DNA of 64,000 nt, taken from NCBI RefSeq assembly GCF_020882245.1, contig NC_083598.1:8983178-9047177 (forward strand), in the 5' to 3' direction. This document shows, in pieces, positions 23,486-35,900 of the stretch. The DNA comes from Rhopalosiphum padi (taxonomy: Eukaryota; Arthropoda; Insecta; Hemiptera; Aphididae). The position numbers and the translations under genes are program-made. The notes under the pieces were generated by a model. It was given only the letters and a program-made list of their open reading frames with translations, was not told the DNA's origin and did no database searches. Positions within the stretch are counted from its first letter, which is position 1, and every line of letters starts with the position of its first letter.

Positions 23486-25309
23486 AACCTTGTAACCTTA
23501 TTTAAACAAGCTTGGTGGAAAACTAACAAATTTAGATAAAGTATGATGGAGTTTATTGTATCTTGTAGATCGCTATTTTGAAGGCTAAAGTAAGTACCCT
23601 ATATTTGTAAGATATAAATAATAAAATAATAACTAATAATTAATAAAAGCCAATAATAATATTAACATTTATTATATCAAAAAATCATTAAACTTAGATT
23701 GTTAATTCTGACAACAGTGAGATTTAATTAATTTAATTAGTTACTAATGATGAATTGTATAAAAAACTAAAACATTTTTAATACCTACTAGATATTTACT
23801 TTTAAAAGAAAATCATAATATAAGATAAATTTTTATAATTTAATCTTCCAAAGTTAAACATACTTAGTAGGTATTATACATATTTAGTGCCGTATACTAT
23901 TGCAAATTTTGAAATGAATTCATTTGCCATAGGTAGTATATAAATCAGGCGCATGTATCAAAGGGGAGGGCAAGGGCCAAGAGGTCATGCCCAGTGCCCA
24001 CTCTGTAGACTCTGTCACACAGGTACATTTTAGGACGTCTGTTTTTGGCAGCCGATAAAATACGTGTATGATCTCAATTGATCTGGGTTTGCTATTATTG
24101 CTACACTGTTTTTTTCTGTAAGCCACAGTTGTTAGTAATTAAATCCTTAAATTAAAATAAATATTATTTGATAACTAAATTGTTTAAATAATATAAATGT
24201 ATTAAATTATTTATAATAACTTGGTAGTTTGGTACTTACATTGTCACTTCCATTATCAAAAATTGAAAAATCTAATGATTTGTAATTGAAATTATCTACT
24301 TCATATACTTGTAGGTACTTTTATCAAATGTTGTGTTAAATCGTACATAGAAATGTATTGATTGTGCATGCTGAATTGAATAATTTTTAGGAAGACGGTA
24401 GTAATACAACTAATACAAGTAGGTAAATTTAAAAGAATAAATATAAAAACAAAATGGTAGGTACATACCTAATGCGCCTACCTTATAAAGTAATAACTAA
24501 TAACTATTAAGTGATAAACATAATAAAGGATGTCATACATATCTTTATAGTGTAGGTATATTGAAGTATTAATTAGCATTATCTTACTTCGAAAGTTAAT
24601 TTGTACGTACAGGAAAATTTTTATTTTGTAAATTAATTTATGCTGCGGTATTTTTCGTTTAAAATGACCATAAGATATATTTCCAGTATATTTTATTTTT
24701 TAAAAAACAATTTATTCTGGTACTATAAAATCTAAATAAATTATTGTATTATAAAATATGTAGTCATTTTCATTATTACATAAATTAAATATTTAAAAAA
24801 TTATTAATACATATTTAAGAAAGATAAAATTATTAAAATGTTAAATTATTATAATACCTTTCTATTTTATAATATATTATACTTATATGTATATATGATA
24901 GGTATACCTACACATTTTTAGTAAAAACATTAACTGATATTGATTGATTTTTCCTATTAAGATAGATTTTTGTTGAATGAAATTTGCCTTGAACAATTTT
25001 TAAATAAATTAAAAGTTTAATGATTTAAACAAATCTGCATAAAAGTATTTTCATTTTTTTTTTTTATTGGAGGCAATGTAAATTGTATGTATTATCTATA
25101 AGCAATTTAAGAGTAAGAAAAAACATGAAATTAAATGGATAATTTTTTTTTTTAATTAGAGATCACAGTGGATAATGATTAATGATTATCATACACCGAA
25201 TTATTTTTGATTTATATTATCATTATTTAAGATATTATGCTTGTATAGTTATTAAATTGTTCAATACTTAATATAGGTAAAATATTTATAAAATATTTCA
25301 AATGTAAAC

Positions 25310-25340
25310 TATTAGATTCTGAACGAAGTGATTAATGTAC
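25310..25340. repeat. Copy of dispersed motif ATTCTGAACGAAGTGAT
   Basis: This short stretch matches the motif at 31813 and, partly, at 43315 (ATTCTGAGCGGAA). It marks a dispersed repeat whose boundaries I cannot set. Confidence 0.35.
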
Positions 25341-25639
25341 TAGATTTAAAATGATACATTGATTTTTTTCTTGAAATTTCCTTAGTCATAATAGCATTTA
25401 TTAGAAATGATATAATTTTTAAAATATTCTGGATCTTAATTGATATTTCAAAAAAAAAGTTTAGCGTATACTTAATTACATTTTTTTAATGAGTTATTGA
25501 AGTTCAAATCTAGTTAACAATAAATATTGACACACACACTAATGATTTTTCTTAAACAATTTTTATTATTTTGTTGTTATTCAAAAAATACTTATCGTAA
25601 TCCGTCAAAATTCGAAACATTCTAATATTACTTAAATAA

Positions 25640-25662
25640 TGAATAATAATAATAATAATAAT
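25640..25662. repeat. (AAT)n microsatellite
   Basis: Seven AAT units lie at the left edge of the GC-rich island at 25.7 kb. Confidence 0.9.
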
Positions 25663-25679
25663 GTAATAATCTGATGATC

Positions 25680-26340
25680 CTACTCGTACCGCTGTGCTGG
25701 CGGGGTAAGTAGTAGGCACTACTTGATACAATATATCTATGGACGAGGAAATCCGTTGCCGGCAAGTAGCCGTCTCCGGCATCCACCACAAACGGTGCCG
25801 GTGCTCGTTATATTATGTATAATCGATACCTACGCAGTTATTTCACGGTGTGCTGTGTGTGTGGGTGGCGATATGACGGGTGGGTAGATTAGTGGGCTGG
25901 TGAGTATAAATTCAGGAGTGAGAGAGAGCGTAACGGTCGGGCCGCTGCTGGTGGGAAGGAGGATAGAAAAAGCTTGCAGGAGGTAGCGGGGTAGTGATGC
26001 TTTTGGCACGGGTAGGTGTGGTCCCACCGTTGTCTCCATCTTGTGCCAGGAAAGTTCCGGAAACGTCGGTTGGTTGCGCAGGTGGTCGATACCAACTTCC
26101 GGTTGGCCCTACCACCATTTCCATAACAAAAGCTTCCCGCTCCACCCCTTCCTTCCCCCGGGCTACACACGTGCTTTACCACCGTCTTCTTACTCTACTA
26201 TATTGCACGCCCTATCTCTTTCTCTTTCTGTATATACATAGAATCATACGCACGCGATGGATATAATAGTGGCTGTTGTTAATCTTACACGCGTGAATTA
26301 TAAGCCGATTTCCGCCTCACCTGGAACTCTACAGAGAGAC
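25680..26340. other. GC-rich island between eIF1 and the ETS gene
   Basis: GC is raised for about 650 bp with open frames on both strands. The best is on the minus strand ending at 25912, with G-starting codons and a stretch GSWYRPPAQPTDVSGTF, but no clean splice sites bound it and I do not recognise it. It could be a promoter, an unrecognised exon or an alternative 3' exon of the ETS gene. Confidence 0.3.
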
Positions 26341-29300
26341 TTCGTTGTATTCTCATTTTCCTGTACTTTAAGAACGTTTCAATAAAATTTTAAATAAATC
26401 TTATCAACTATAAGTGGTAAAAATATAATAGAACTTGGAATTATTAAAATATCAAATTGTGTGAAAAATTGATTTTATTTTCTCATCAAGTTTTGAATAT
26501 CATTCACCGTTGTACTTATATAATATTAAGTCATATTTTTGACCTTAAGTAGTTAAGTTGAAAATTTAAAATATAAATGTTCATATGTATTTTATATGTA
26601 ACATTGTAGCTATATAAATTTCAGGTTTGTTTAAGTTTATACTATAGAGTTTCAATAAAATCGAAACAATAACAATTTTAACTAAATTAAACTTGTATAT
26701 ACCTATTAATTATATTAAATTCAATTTGATGGTATAAATTTCGTGTACCTATTTATAACCAAAGATCAGCATGGAACAACTATATTTAACTATTATTTAA
26801 TTAACCTATTGGTATTATAGTAACATAGTATAAATATATAATGTATACTATATAGTATATTATAAACATAAACTATAGTTGTTAGAAATAAATTTATTAA
26901 ATAATACGTGATAATCTGTCATAGATAAACATGCATTTTTTAATGCGTGCGTAATATCAAATACATAAATTCTAGAAAATAACTACATGAATGAATACAT
27001 TTGAATTGTTTTAATTTATATTTAAATAAAAAATTGTTCATATGGCTAACGGTCTAATAAAATCATTCTATTGATAAAAATACAAAATATAACAATAAAA
27101 TATTCGCCTAACTATTAAGAATATGATAAAGAAAGTTGTAGGAGAATTTGTTCTAGTTCATATCAGTATTGTAAAATTATAATTTCATAAATGTCGATAA
27201 GAAATTCACATTATGAGTGAATTACTTCCTCCTCCTACTACACTTATGAATTTATGATTAATACAATGAAAAGTTTGGTGGGACTTTTTTTTATAGCTTC
27301 CGAGGGTAAAAATATCAAGTAGTCGAGCTCATGCATATTCATTGTTACTCGGTTCTAAACTACCCATTTTAATGTTCATGTTCAACAAACGGAGAAAATC
27401 TGAACAATATATATATAATATATATATTATATATACGTCGTGTGGTGGTGGCTCATGTCTTCAGTTTTTCCTTCGTTTCCGGCCCCCTCACTTTTCAGTC
27501 ATTGTTCCACGTGGCGTTTGAAATTATTCTTGAGAATAACCCTCTTATGTTTGTACACAATAACATAATATATATTATATATGTATTTTATATACATATA
27601 TATTACATAGATGTACATATTTGTATATATTTATGTGACATTTTATCACGCTTCTCATTGAATGAATGGGCATTTTCAAACATATTTATTAATATAATAT
27701 TGTGCTTATTGTATTTAAAATTTGAAATTGTCAGATAAATTCAAACTTCTTTTTCATTAACAGTAGTAATTTGCCAAGAAAATTAAGAAATACCTATGTA
27801 AATAAAAAGGATAGAAATAATTAAGATAACAAATTAAAAACACAGTATAATAATGGTTTTATTTCGTTCTCCAACACGGAATTGTATTTACAGTGTGTAA
27901 CGTCATTCTATTATTTGATGACACTATTATAATAAATGTAATGACCATATGTATATAATAGCGTATAAGACTAGTTTTGATGCCTTCTATTAGTATAAGG
28001 CCTGTACAAAGATTAATATTACATTCATACAAATTAAACTTCTAACTAAATTTCTTATATCTATTAAAACAAAAATGTATAATTATGTATATTGCACTTT
28101 ACTTTTACTTTAGCACAAAGCTAAGTATTTTTATTTCCTTAATATAAATTATTTTATAATACATTGAAATTTAAAACTTTTTTATATATAATCTATAGCT
28201 ATGATAGATTGTCATAACTCATACATAAAGTATCTAACAAAACAAATGGAAAATGTTGTACTATACTTGTACAATCATTGTGGGCTATATAAATATTTTT
28301 TAATAATAATAAACACTGTTGTTTAATACAAATAAGGGGTTTGTTTATCAAGAAACGAGATCTGAATTGCCAGTTTTAATCACAAAATGACTAGAATAAG
28401 TGTTATATTATGTTAAATAATATTGATATTCCAATATAATGTTTGCAGTAAATAGGAAATAACAATTATTAGTATATTAACATTTGTACTTGTAAATTCT
28501 ATTGGAATAATGATTTTGGTTTTTCACTGATTCAAGGAATGCATATATCTTTAATATATATTATTAATATCTGAGTGTTCAGTTTATTATAGTTACAAGC
28601 ATTTAAATTAAATTTGTTTTTATAAAATAAAATAATAATACTTTTGTTAAAATTCTGTTTGTACTAGTTGCTTTTAATTATTTAGTTTATAATTATTATT
28701 TTAGTATATTATATGTATTTTTCAATAAAAGTACGTACATAAGTGGTAGGCTATATTATTGTATAATTAATATTGCTCAAGGCAAAAATAAGGATATATG
28801 ATTTTAAGTTTGTACTTGTATAGAATTATCACGAGTTGTTTAACACGTTACATACAGTTTAAAGCATTTAATACACTAGTACACTACACTCATTTTTTCA
28901 GTCAATCTTGGTTAGGTTAGATAAGCATAGGCTGGTAAAATATTCAAATTAAAAATGAGTTGTTAATAAAAAAAGGTTAAAAACCTAAAAGTTACAACCA
29001 TAATAAATAGTAAAAAATTAATAATTTTGTGATAAGTTCACAGAATCAGCTAAATAAAAATCATCGTTTTTTAAATCACAAAATTGACCGATAAAATATA
29101 ATGTATCAGTATCACGTTTAAACGCTTACCTGTAGTACAGGTGTGTACGTAGTTCTAAATCAAAGTACAAATTACAGTTATGATGTTGATTAGCATGAGA
29201 ACTTTTAGTTAATACTTTTGCGTGGTGTATTCTGTACATTGTTGATACGAGTTGATTGTCATGAGCTCATAACCTGTGTAGTGTGTGTGTGGGTGTGCGC

Positions 29301-29742
29301 GTCAGTTTTTTCGTCTTATAAGAACTTTTTTAATACACTAAAACTAATCAACACTTAGCGGCTGCACAGACGAAAGGTATTTTTATAATTAAAATTTATT
29401 TGCGTACAATGAAATTAATATGCATTTTCGTACGCCGTTCTTTCCACTCTGGTGAGATTCTAACTGTGTGTCGGATATATAATTATATTGTATTATTATT
29501 ATTATTATTATCGTTATATCTACATAAAATACGATATAGTATAACGGTTTGAAATTGGACTTATGTTTTCGCTGGATTATTACAACGATTGAAAAACAAT
29601 GTTGTATTGTTGTGATAAATTAAGCACGTAAATGATGACTAGGGCCACTAGGAATTATTCATTCGGTGTGCTTATATGGATGTGGAGCCCGGGCTGCATT
29701 GGTGCCTGGCAGCGACCTGGTGGCCCAGTGTACATCCGTCGG
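26341..29742. other. AT-rich DNA including the ETS-gene 3'UTR
   Basis: No gene is seen. A complex patch lies at 27440-27560. Sequence next to 29743 belongs to the ETS-gene 3'UTR, with the first AATAAA (minus) at 29395-29400; a TG-rich stretch lies at 29278-29300. Confidence 0.5.
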
Positions 29743-29933
29743 TCATGGTGACGCGTAGTGTGAGTAGTTTGCCAGGTGTGGTGAGACTCCCGTGTGGTGG
29801 CTGACACCGGTACTTGCGCCTGGGTGGTGGTGATGATGGCCCATAGAATGCGACGCAGACGCAGCGGCAATGTTCGAGTAAAGGTTGGCACCTGGGTTGG
29901 TCCAATACGATGACGCCGATGGAAATATGCTAC
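29743..29933 (-). CDS. Ets65A: ETS gene last coding exon
   Basis: After acceptor TTACAG it encodes SIFPSASSYWTNPGANLYSN through ANYSHYASP and a stop. SYW..P....Y resembles the conserved C-terminal tail of FLI/ERG proteins. A His run and Ser/Ala-rich stretches follow. It is separated from exon 5 by 9.6 kb, but phase and family similarity support the join. The nearest AATAAA (minus) downstream is at 29395-29400, giving a 3'UTR of at least 340 nt if used. Confidence 0.92.
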
Positions 29934-32900
29934 CTGTAAAATGCAAATAAATAATACGTGTATGACGCGTTTGAGTTAAAAGACTTACAACAATACACGA
30001 ATATAATAATATATTATGTAAATATCATATCAGTAGCGTATATATTGGGGTGATTAGTGGATCACGCTCACTCTCTTGGATGGATAGGGGGGGGGGGGGC
30101 AAGATCACTTTAGCCTAAAAATAATTTTTTTATTCGTTCACGTCTCTTTTCGCATAAAAATTTAAAAATGAAATAAAAATTAATGATAATGCAATATACT
30201 ATTAAAAATTCAAGAAGTCAATTAATGTGTGAGATAAAAGGGATCCTTTTAAAGGGAAAATTAGTTACAATTATCGAGAAGGGACTATAAAATGTTAAAA
30301 TAACTAGTTAAGTATAAAAATAATTTATCAATATCATATGAGATACCTACCAGATATCACACATCACACAAATAGTTGTTTTTAATATAGTTATATAAAC
30401 TCAGAGAAGACAGATGTTCTATAAGGTATATTTCAAAACAATTTGAGATATCTATTTTAAATTTATTTTTAAAAAAAGGTGAAATTTCAGTCAAATTAAT
30501 ATGCCAATGCTATGCCAGCTTGTGTAGATTTATGTATTAGACACATAGAATATATAAATATAATATACACATATTATGTTAATTGTACAAAAATGCTAAA
30601 CAAATTCGAACGAAATAAAAATTTAGTAATAATTGTAAGCAATGTAAACTTTAAATTATCCCTACTATATTAAATATAGTCTATTTCAATATTTTACCAA
30701 CGATTAAGTTGTTTTTAGTTAGTTTAACTAGTTACGAAAAACAAATTTAGTATTACATTTTTAACGAGCCACATTTAAAGTTAGAGTAGTTTGTTATAAA
30801 TATTAAAAACAATAATATTACTAGCTATAGTTGAGATCTCAGTATATCCATATGATCACGTATAGAGGCTACATTACCATTCTAACTTGAATTTTTACGA
30901 ACAATATGTTGAAAGTAATTTTAAATTTAATGATTCAAAAATCATACACTATTTAAACATATTATTCTTTTATTAATAAATTAATATATATGTTCTGTAT
31001 TACAATTAATTGATTTGGTTTTTAGTTATATAACATTTGGTAATCTAAAAATCTAAAATAAATTCTGAAGTTGATAAGTTAAAAAACACACATATTATAG
31101 TATAATAAATACGTTAAATGAATCGTTTCCTTTTTGTTATCGTAATTGTATTTGTCTGGAAAAAGAATGGGAATCAATGTTTCAAAATATTAGCACCGGA
31201 AAAACATATAAACCAAAAGGGAAAACTTCGTTATTGCAAAAAATGTATTTTTTTCCATTGCCGACGGGCAAGCGGTTTAACCGAGGGTTCTATTCCCAAT
31301 ATTTCACGGGTTATTGCAATGAACAAAACCCCCTGTTCGGTGTTCGACCGAAACGAACATATTGACAAATGAAATTACAAACTAATGGATTTCTTGAAAT
31401 TGATTTTGTTGTTCCTCATTTTGTAATAATTATATTTTAATCAAACTATCAGTAAAACTAGATATTTTACTAAAAATAATAATAATTATAGTTATGTAAT
31501 AATAAACAAATATACATAATATACATATTACATATTATAAATTACGAGGTTGTCTTATTAATGAATAATTTTGACTATGATACAAAAACTTTAAAAAAAA
31601 AATAGTTTTTCTATAATTCTTTAAAGAATTAAGTAGGCAGTATATTTAATTATTAATTTTTTAATTTAAATATTCATTATTTTTTAAATATATTAAATTG
31701 ATTTAGTTTTTAATCGACTGTTTATGTAGAATTATCATTCGTTATGCATTCATAAATACCTAAACTACATTTTAGAACTTCCATATTCATTCTTTATGAG
31801 TAAAAACATTTTAGATTCTAAGCGGAGCGATAAATGTATTGATTTTTAGGGGTCTGGTACGAAACGTCGACAATCAAAATATCGACAAGTTAAAATGTCG
31901 ACGGCCGAAACATCGACAAGTACAAAATATCGACGGGTCATTATAACGACAAGTACAAAATGTCGACAAATTACAATGTCGACAGGTACAAAATTTCGAA
32001 AAAAAAAATTAAATTTTATTATTTAACGTTGAGATAAAATGAACGGTATTCTTTTATATTTAGTATACAAAGATAAGGATAAAATAAATAGTAGGTATTT
32101 CTTATGTGATGGTGTGGTCAAATCAAATCATTTCGATCATTTCGACAACGCGCGTGTACGACTATTTATGTACCTACCTCGCAGAGCCTACGTTTAAGAC
32201 AGTACCAACAATATTCCACCAGTTATATTCAATTCATGCTCCAGTTGAACATTGTACAAATTCACAATTTTTACCTCTGGTTTTTGCTCTCTTAAGTAGT
32301 AAGTCTAAACAATGTTATATTCGTATGTTTCAAGATTTACAAGACTATGCATCGGAAAATAATATAGTTTTACAGTCTGATTATATTTTAACCGATTTTG
32401 AACATGCGGCTATTAGTGCAGTTAAACAAGAGTTCACAAATAGTCAAAGTCGATTATGTCTCTTTCATTTGGGACAAAGTATGTGGTATTATAATTTTAT
32501 TTTATTTCATGTTTCATACATTTTATTTCCATTTATATCTATACCCAAGAATATTTATTTTATTTATATAATTCGTATTTCGTATTTTATACTTTATTTG
32601 ATTTTTATAATTCATATCCTTATATTTATTCGTATTTATTTAAATAAATTAAAATAATAATAATTTTAATTAATTTAATTTGTCGATATTGTAATTTGTC
32701 GATATATTGACCTGTCGACATTGTTTACTTGTCGATATAATGATCCGTCGACATTTTGTACTTATCGATGTTTCAACCGTCGACATTTTAATTTGTCGAT
32801 ATTTTGATTGTCGACGTTTCAACTGGCTCCCGATTTTTAGAACGATGGGTCGATAGGTGTGTAATTTTTTACTTGTCTTCGAAAATGATTCGATTTTTAA

Positions 32901-35900
32901 CTTTGCGGATGGTTTTGATAATAAATGAGATTTAGTTAGTACTTTGGATCTTAAGGGGTTAAAAGTAAGAAATTCTTAATATCTACTTTTTTTAATAATT
33001 GGGAAAAACAGAAAAAAAAATACGAAAAAACGGGGGCTTTACGTGAATCCCATTTTCGAAAAAAATAATTTTATTTTTATGGTGTAACTTAAAAATGAAT
33101 AATCGTAATATAATTATTCGCTGTGTCAAAAATCATGAAAATTTAATACAAGATTGAAGATTCCTCATAGATACTGAGAACTTTTATGTATATTATATTT
33201 TCGTAAATTTTCTTATACGTAATGTTTATCGTATACATTTAATTGAATTTAAAATTATACTAAAAATATTGTATAATAAAAAATTTATAAAATCTTCAAT
33301 TTTTAAAATTAAGGTTTGAAAATTTAATTAAACGTTCCTCATAAGTACCGGAACTGAAAAATGTAAAAAATATATGAATATTTATATACCTACATTAATA
33401 AATTCAAAACGGCTCTACGTACAAACGGCTTTTGCCAAAGTAGCCACATCGAAATATCCCAGACCGATTTTTCGTTAGAAATTGTCAAATCATTTTGAGT
33501 TTCGAGTTAATTTTTAGAGACTTACAATTAAATAGACCATTATTGTGAAAACCATATGAGTTGTACATTTTATTATTATCATCGACACACTTGATGCATT
33601 TTTTCAACTGCAGCACTTGGCATACTTAATTTTGTTTTTTATAGTATGTACTCGTTGCAGGTAACCCGACATTTATATGTAGATTATAAAGTTATAATGT
33701 TATATAATATGTATTACACGTACATTGTAAGTTGTAGGTACTTAATATGCTATGTGCGTATGTGTGAACTTATAAATTATAGCGATATCGTAACGAAAAT
33801 GTTTCCATATATTTATGTTATATGAATAAGAAGAAAAAAAATATATCAAATGCAACTGGTGTACGTGCGATTTGCGGGTAGTGTACAAGTGCGATGACTC
33901 GAAAGTTTTTTTATGTGGCGTGACCTACTTGTTCAAATCACTAAACTTGATTGGGCGTCAATGTTCGAACAGTATTATATTTTGAAAGAGTACCTACGCC
34001 GTAGTGTGGGTTGTGGTTATGGTCTAACGGTCGAAAGTTTCCAAGAGCCACGTGACGACGTCGACAACCTTTTTCACATCGACAGCACGTTTCGACAATT
34101 GGGAGTGTGTCGCTTCGGGTCGATCATCATCGGCGGGTGATGTAGAGATTGTCGCGAAGAAGAATGCTGCAGGGGGGTGGGTGGGTGGGTGGATGTCAGC
34201 GAAACTGTCGAAGAGACTCATCACCGAACGAGCGAACGGTCTCGCGCGCGCGCGCACGCGTGTAAAGACGAGGATCGCTTTTGTTTGGGTAACCCGCGCG
34301 CTTGTCGTCCGGGCGTTGAGGAGTTTGCTTACGGTTGCCGCCGGGGAGTTTAATAAACGCTTTGCTCCCGGGGAACCCGTGCGTACATAGCCGTACGTAG
34401 CCTCGTCGGCGGCGGTTGATGTAGTGCGCGTTATCGGTTCGGTAGCGCCAAGCAATTTCCGGGAGTGACGAAAGCTCGTCCGCGATCGCTTTTGTTACTT
34501 TCCGCCTCTCCTTACACACACTTACACATATATATATGAATCACCGCGTTTCTCACGACGATGTTCAATATACGCGTGGCCGAGACGTTTTGCCGCAAGC
34601 ACTGTGTTCGCATTCGACGGTTAATTCTTATCTTTCTTACCCGCCCTCTAGTAATGAACGCGTGATATGATATTATTATTTTAATTTAAATTATTATTTC
34701 AAATCATTACACAACTTATGTATTCAAATAAATAAATAAATAAAATGATTTGTCTACATAAGTAAGCTTAAGTAGGAGACAGGAGTTCTATCTAATATTA
34801 AGTTTACGTACACAAAGAAAAAAATGTAAAGGCACTACACAATAATAAAGAATAATTAATAAATAAATATGATATAAAAATAATGTTAAGAATTAAAAAT
34901 TACAGTGAATTCTTATACATATGGCTAGAAATAAATTATACAAACATATAAACGTGTATAATAAAATATGTTGCGTTATATCAACCGCGTGTCTTCCGAG
35001 CGTACACAATTTTCAATTATTATCACCACACATCGTGTGAAATAAGCATAATTATATTTTTGGGCTGTGGTTTAGTACAATGTACATATTTTTTTGTTGT
35101 ATATTATAGGTATAGAGCCTCGTTTTGTGTATTTTACGATTATAAATACGAATAGCTAGGATTGTACTAGAATGATCGATTTACATCACGGGAAGGTAAG
35201 AATAACGAATTAATGATATATAAAAAGCCTAATCGCATTGGTCTGAACATGAGTAGTAAAAAATACAAATAAATTGAAATTTCTCAATCATATGTATCAA
35301 ATTAAATTTTTTTAGTACTTTACAGGCCTTAAGTCTTATACTAAACTTTTCCATCTATTTCGGTTCATTACATTATCCATTTGTATTGACTTATCAATTT
35401 CTGAAATATATTTCTATACTACTCTTTGGTCGTTTTTTTATTGATTTCCGATAAAGAAGTATCTTATAACTTTATAAAACTATTTTCAGTTAGATATGGT
35501 TAATCCTATTTAATTCGTTTTACTTTAAGAAACAATTTGTCATTAGACTCGTCGTACAACTATTCTAAATTATTGTTTTTTTGTCTCTAATATTCCTTAT
35601 TTTAATTTTGGATAGGTTTTTTAATTTTTTTATATCTTGACTACAGTTCAATTACGCAATGGTATTTTATCTTGAATTTCGAAATAACAAAATTTATAGT
35701 TGAGTTTATCCGTCGTATTTCGTTGAACAGGCGTTTTCTGTATACGAATCGCTGCCGTTATGCCTGCTGCAGCATAGCAGACTGATGACATTGTTACACG
35801 TGTGTGTTGCATTATTCTAATCATCGCGAGATATCACCGGTATTTATATATCTATACAATAATAATAATCATTCATATGATATCGATTATGGAAAGCAAT

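Larger units (their letters stand above)
23486..25679. other. AT-rich intergenic DNA
   Basis: No gene is supported. A complex patch at 23930-24130 is open on the minus strand without recognised similarity, and a dispersed-repeat motif lies at about 25316. Confidence 0.5.
31850..32831 (+). mobile_element. Mutator-like (MULE) element with tandem-repeat inverted termini
   Basis: A 982-bp element is flanked by a perfect 9-bp duplication, GATTTTTAG (31841-31849 and 32832-32840), the length made by Mutator-type transposases. Ends begin GGG. The inverted repeats are about 150 bp and consist of degenerate 20-25 bp units with the core ATGTCGACAAG; after the first 12 bases left and right agree closely (both read GAAACGTCGACAATCAAAAT). 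The interior carries a MULE transposase fragment. Too short to be autonomous, it is probably a deletion derivative. It lies inside the last ETS-gene intron, antisense to that gene, and inside an older dispersed repeat. Confidence 0.85.
31813..33480. repeat. Dispersed aphid-type repeat interrupted by the MULE element
   Basis: GATTCTAAGCGGAGCGATAA just before the MULE resembles short stretches at about 25316 and 43315. Removing the MULE and one copy of its duplication restores a continuous GTATTGATTTTTAGAACGAT junction. The sequence after the MULE (32841-33480) is low in coding potential, and I infer that it continues the older repeat; its right edge is uncertain. Confidence 0.45.

Noticed and set aside
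31118..31372. 84-codon plus-strand frame
   Set aside because: Begins with a hydrophobic AT-rich stretch, has no similarity and sits inside an intron; a non-coding conserved island explains it as well.
32481..32657. Continuation of the transposase frame to 183 codons
   Set aside because: The sequence after GQS is Ile/Phe/Tyr-rich translation of AT-rich DNA and does not resemble transposase; a donor-like GTATGT starts there.
33913..34140. 75-codon plus-strand frame starting with ATG
   Set aside because: No recognised similarity and no splice borders; the surrounding island is open on both strands, so chance is more likely.
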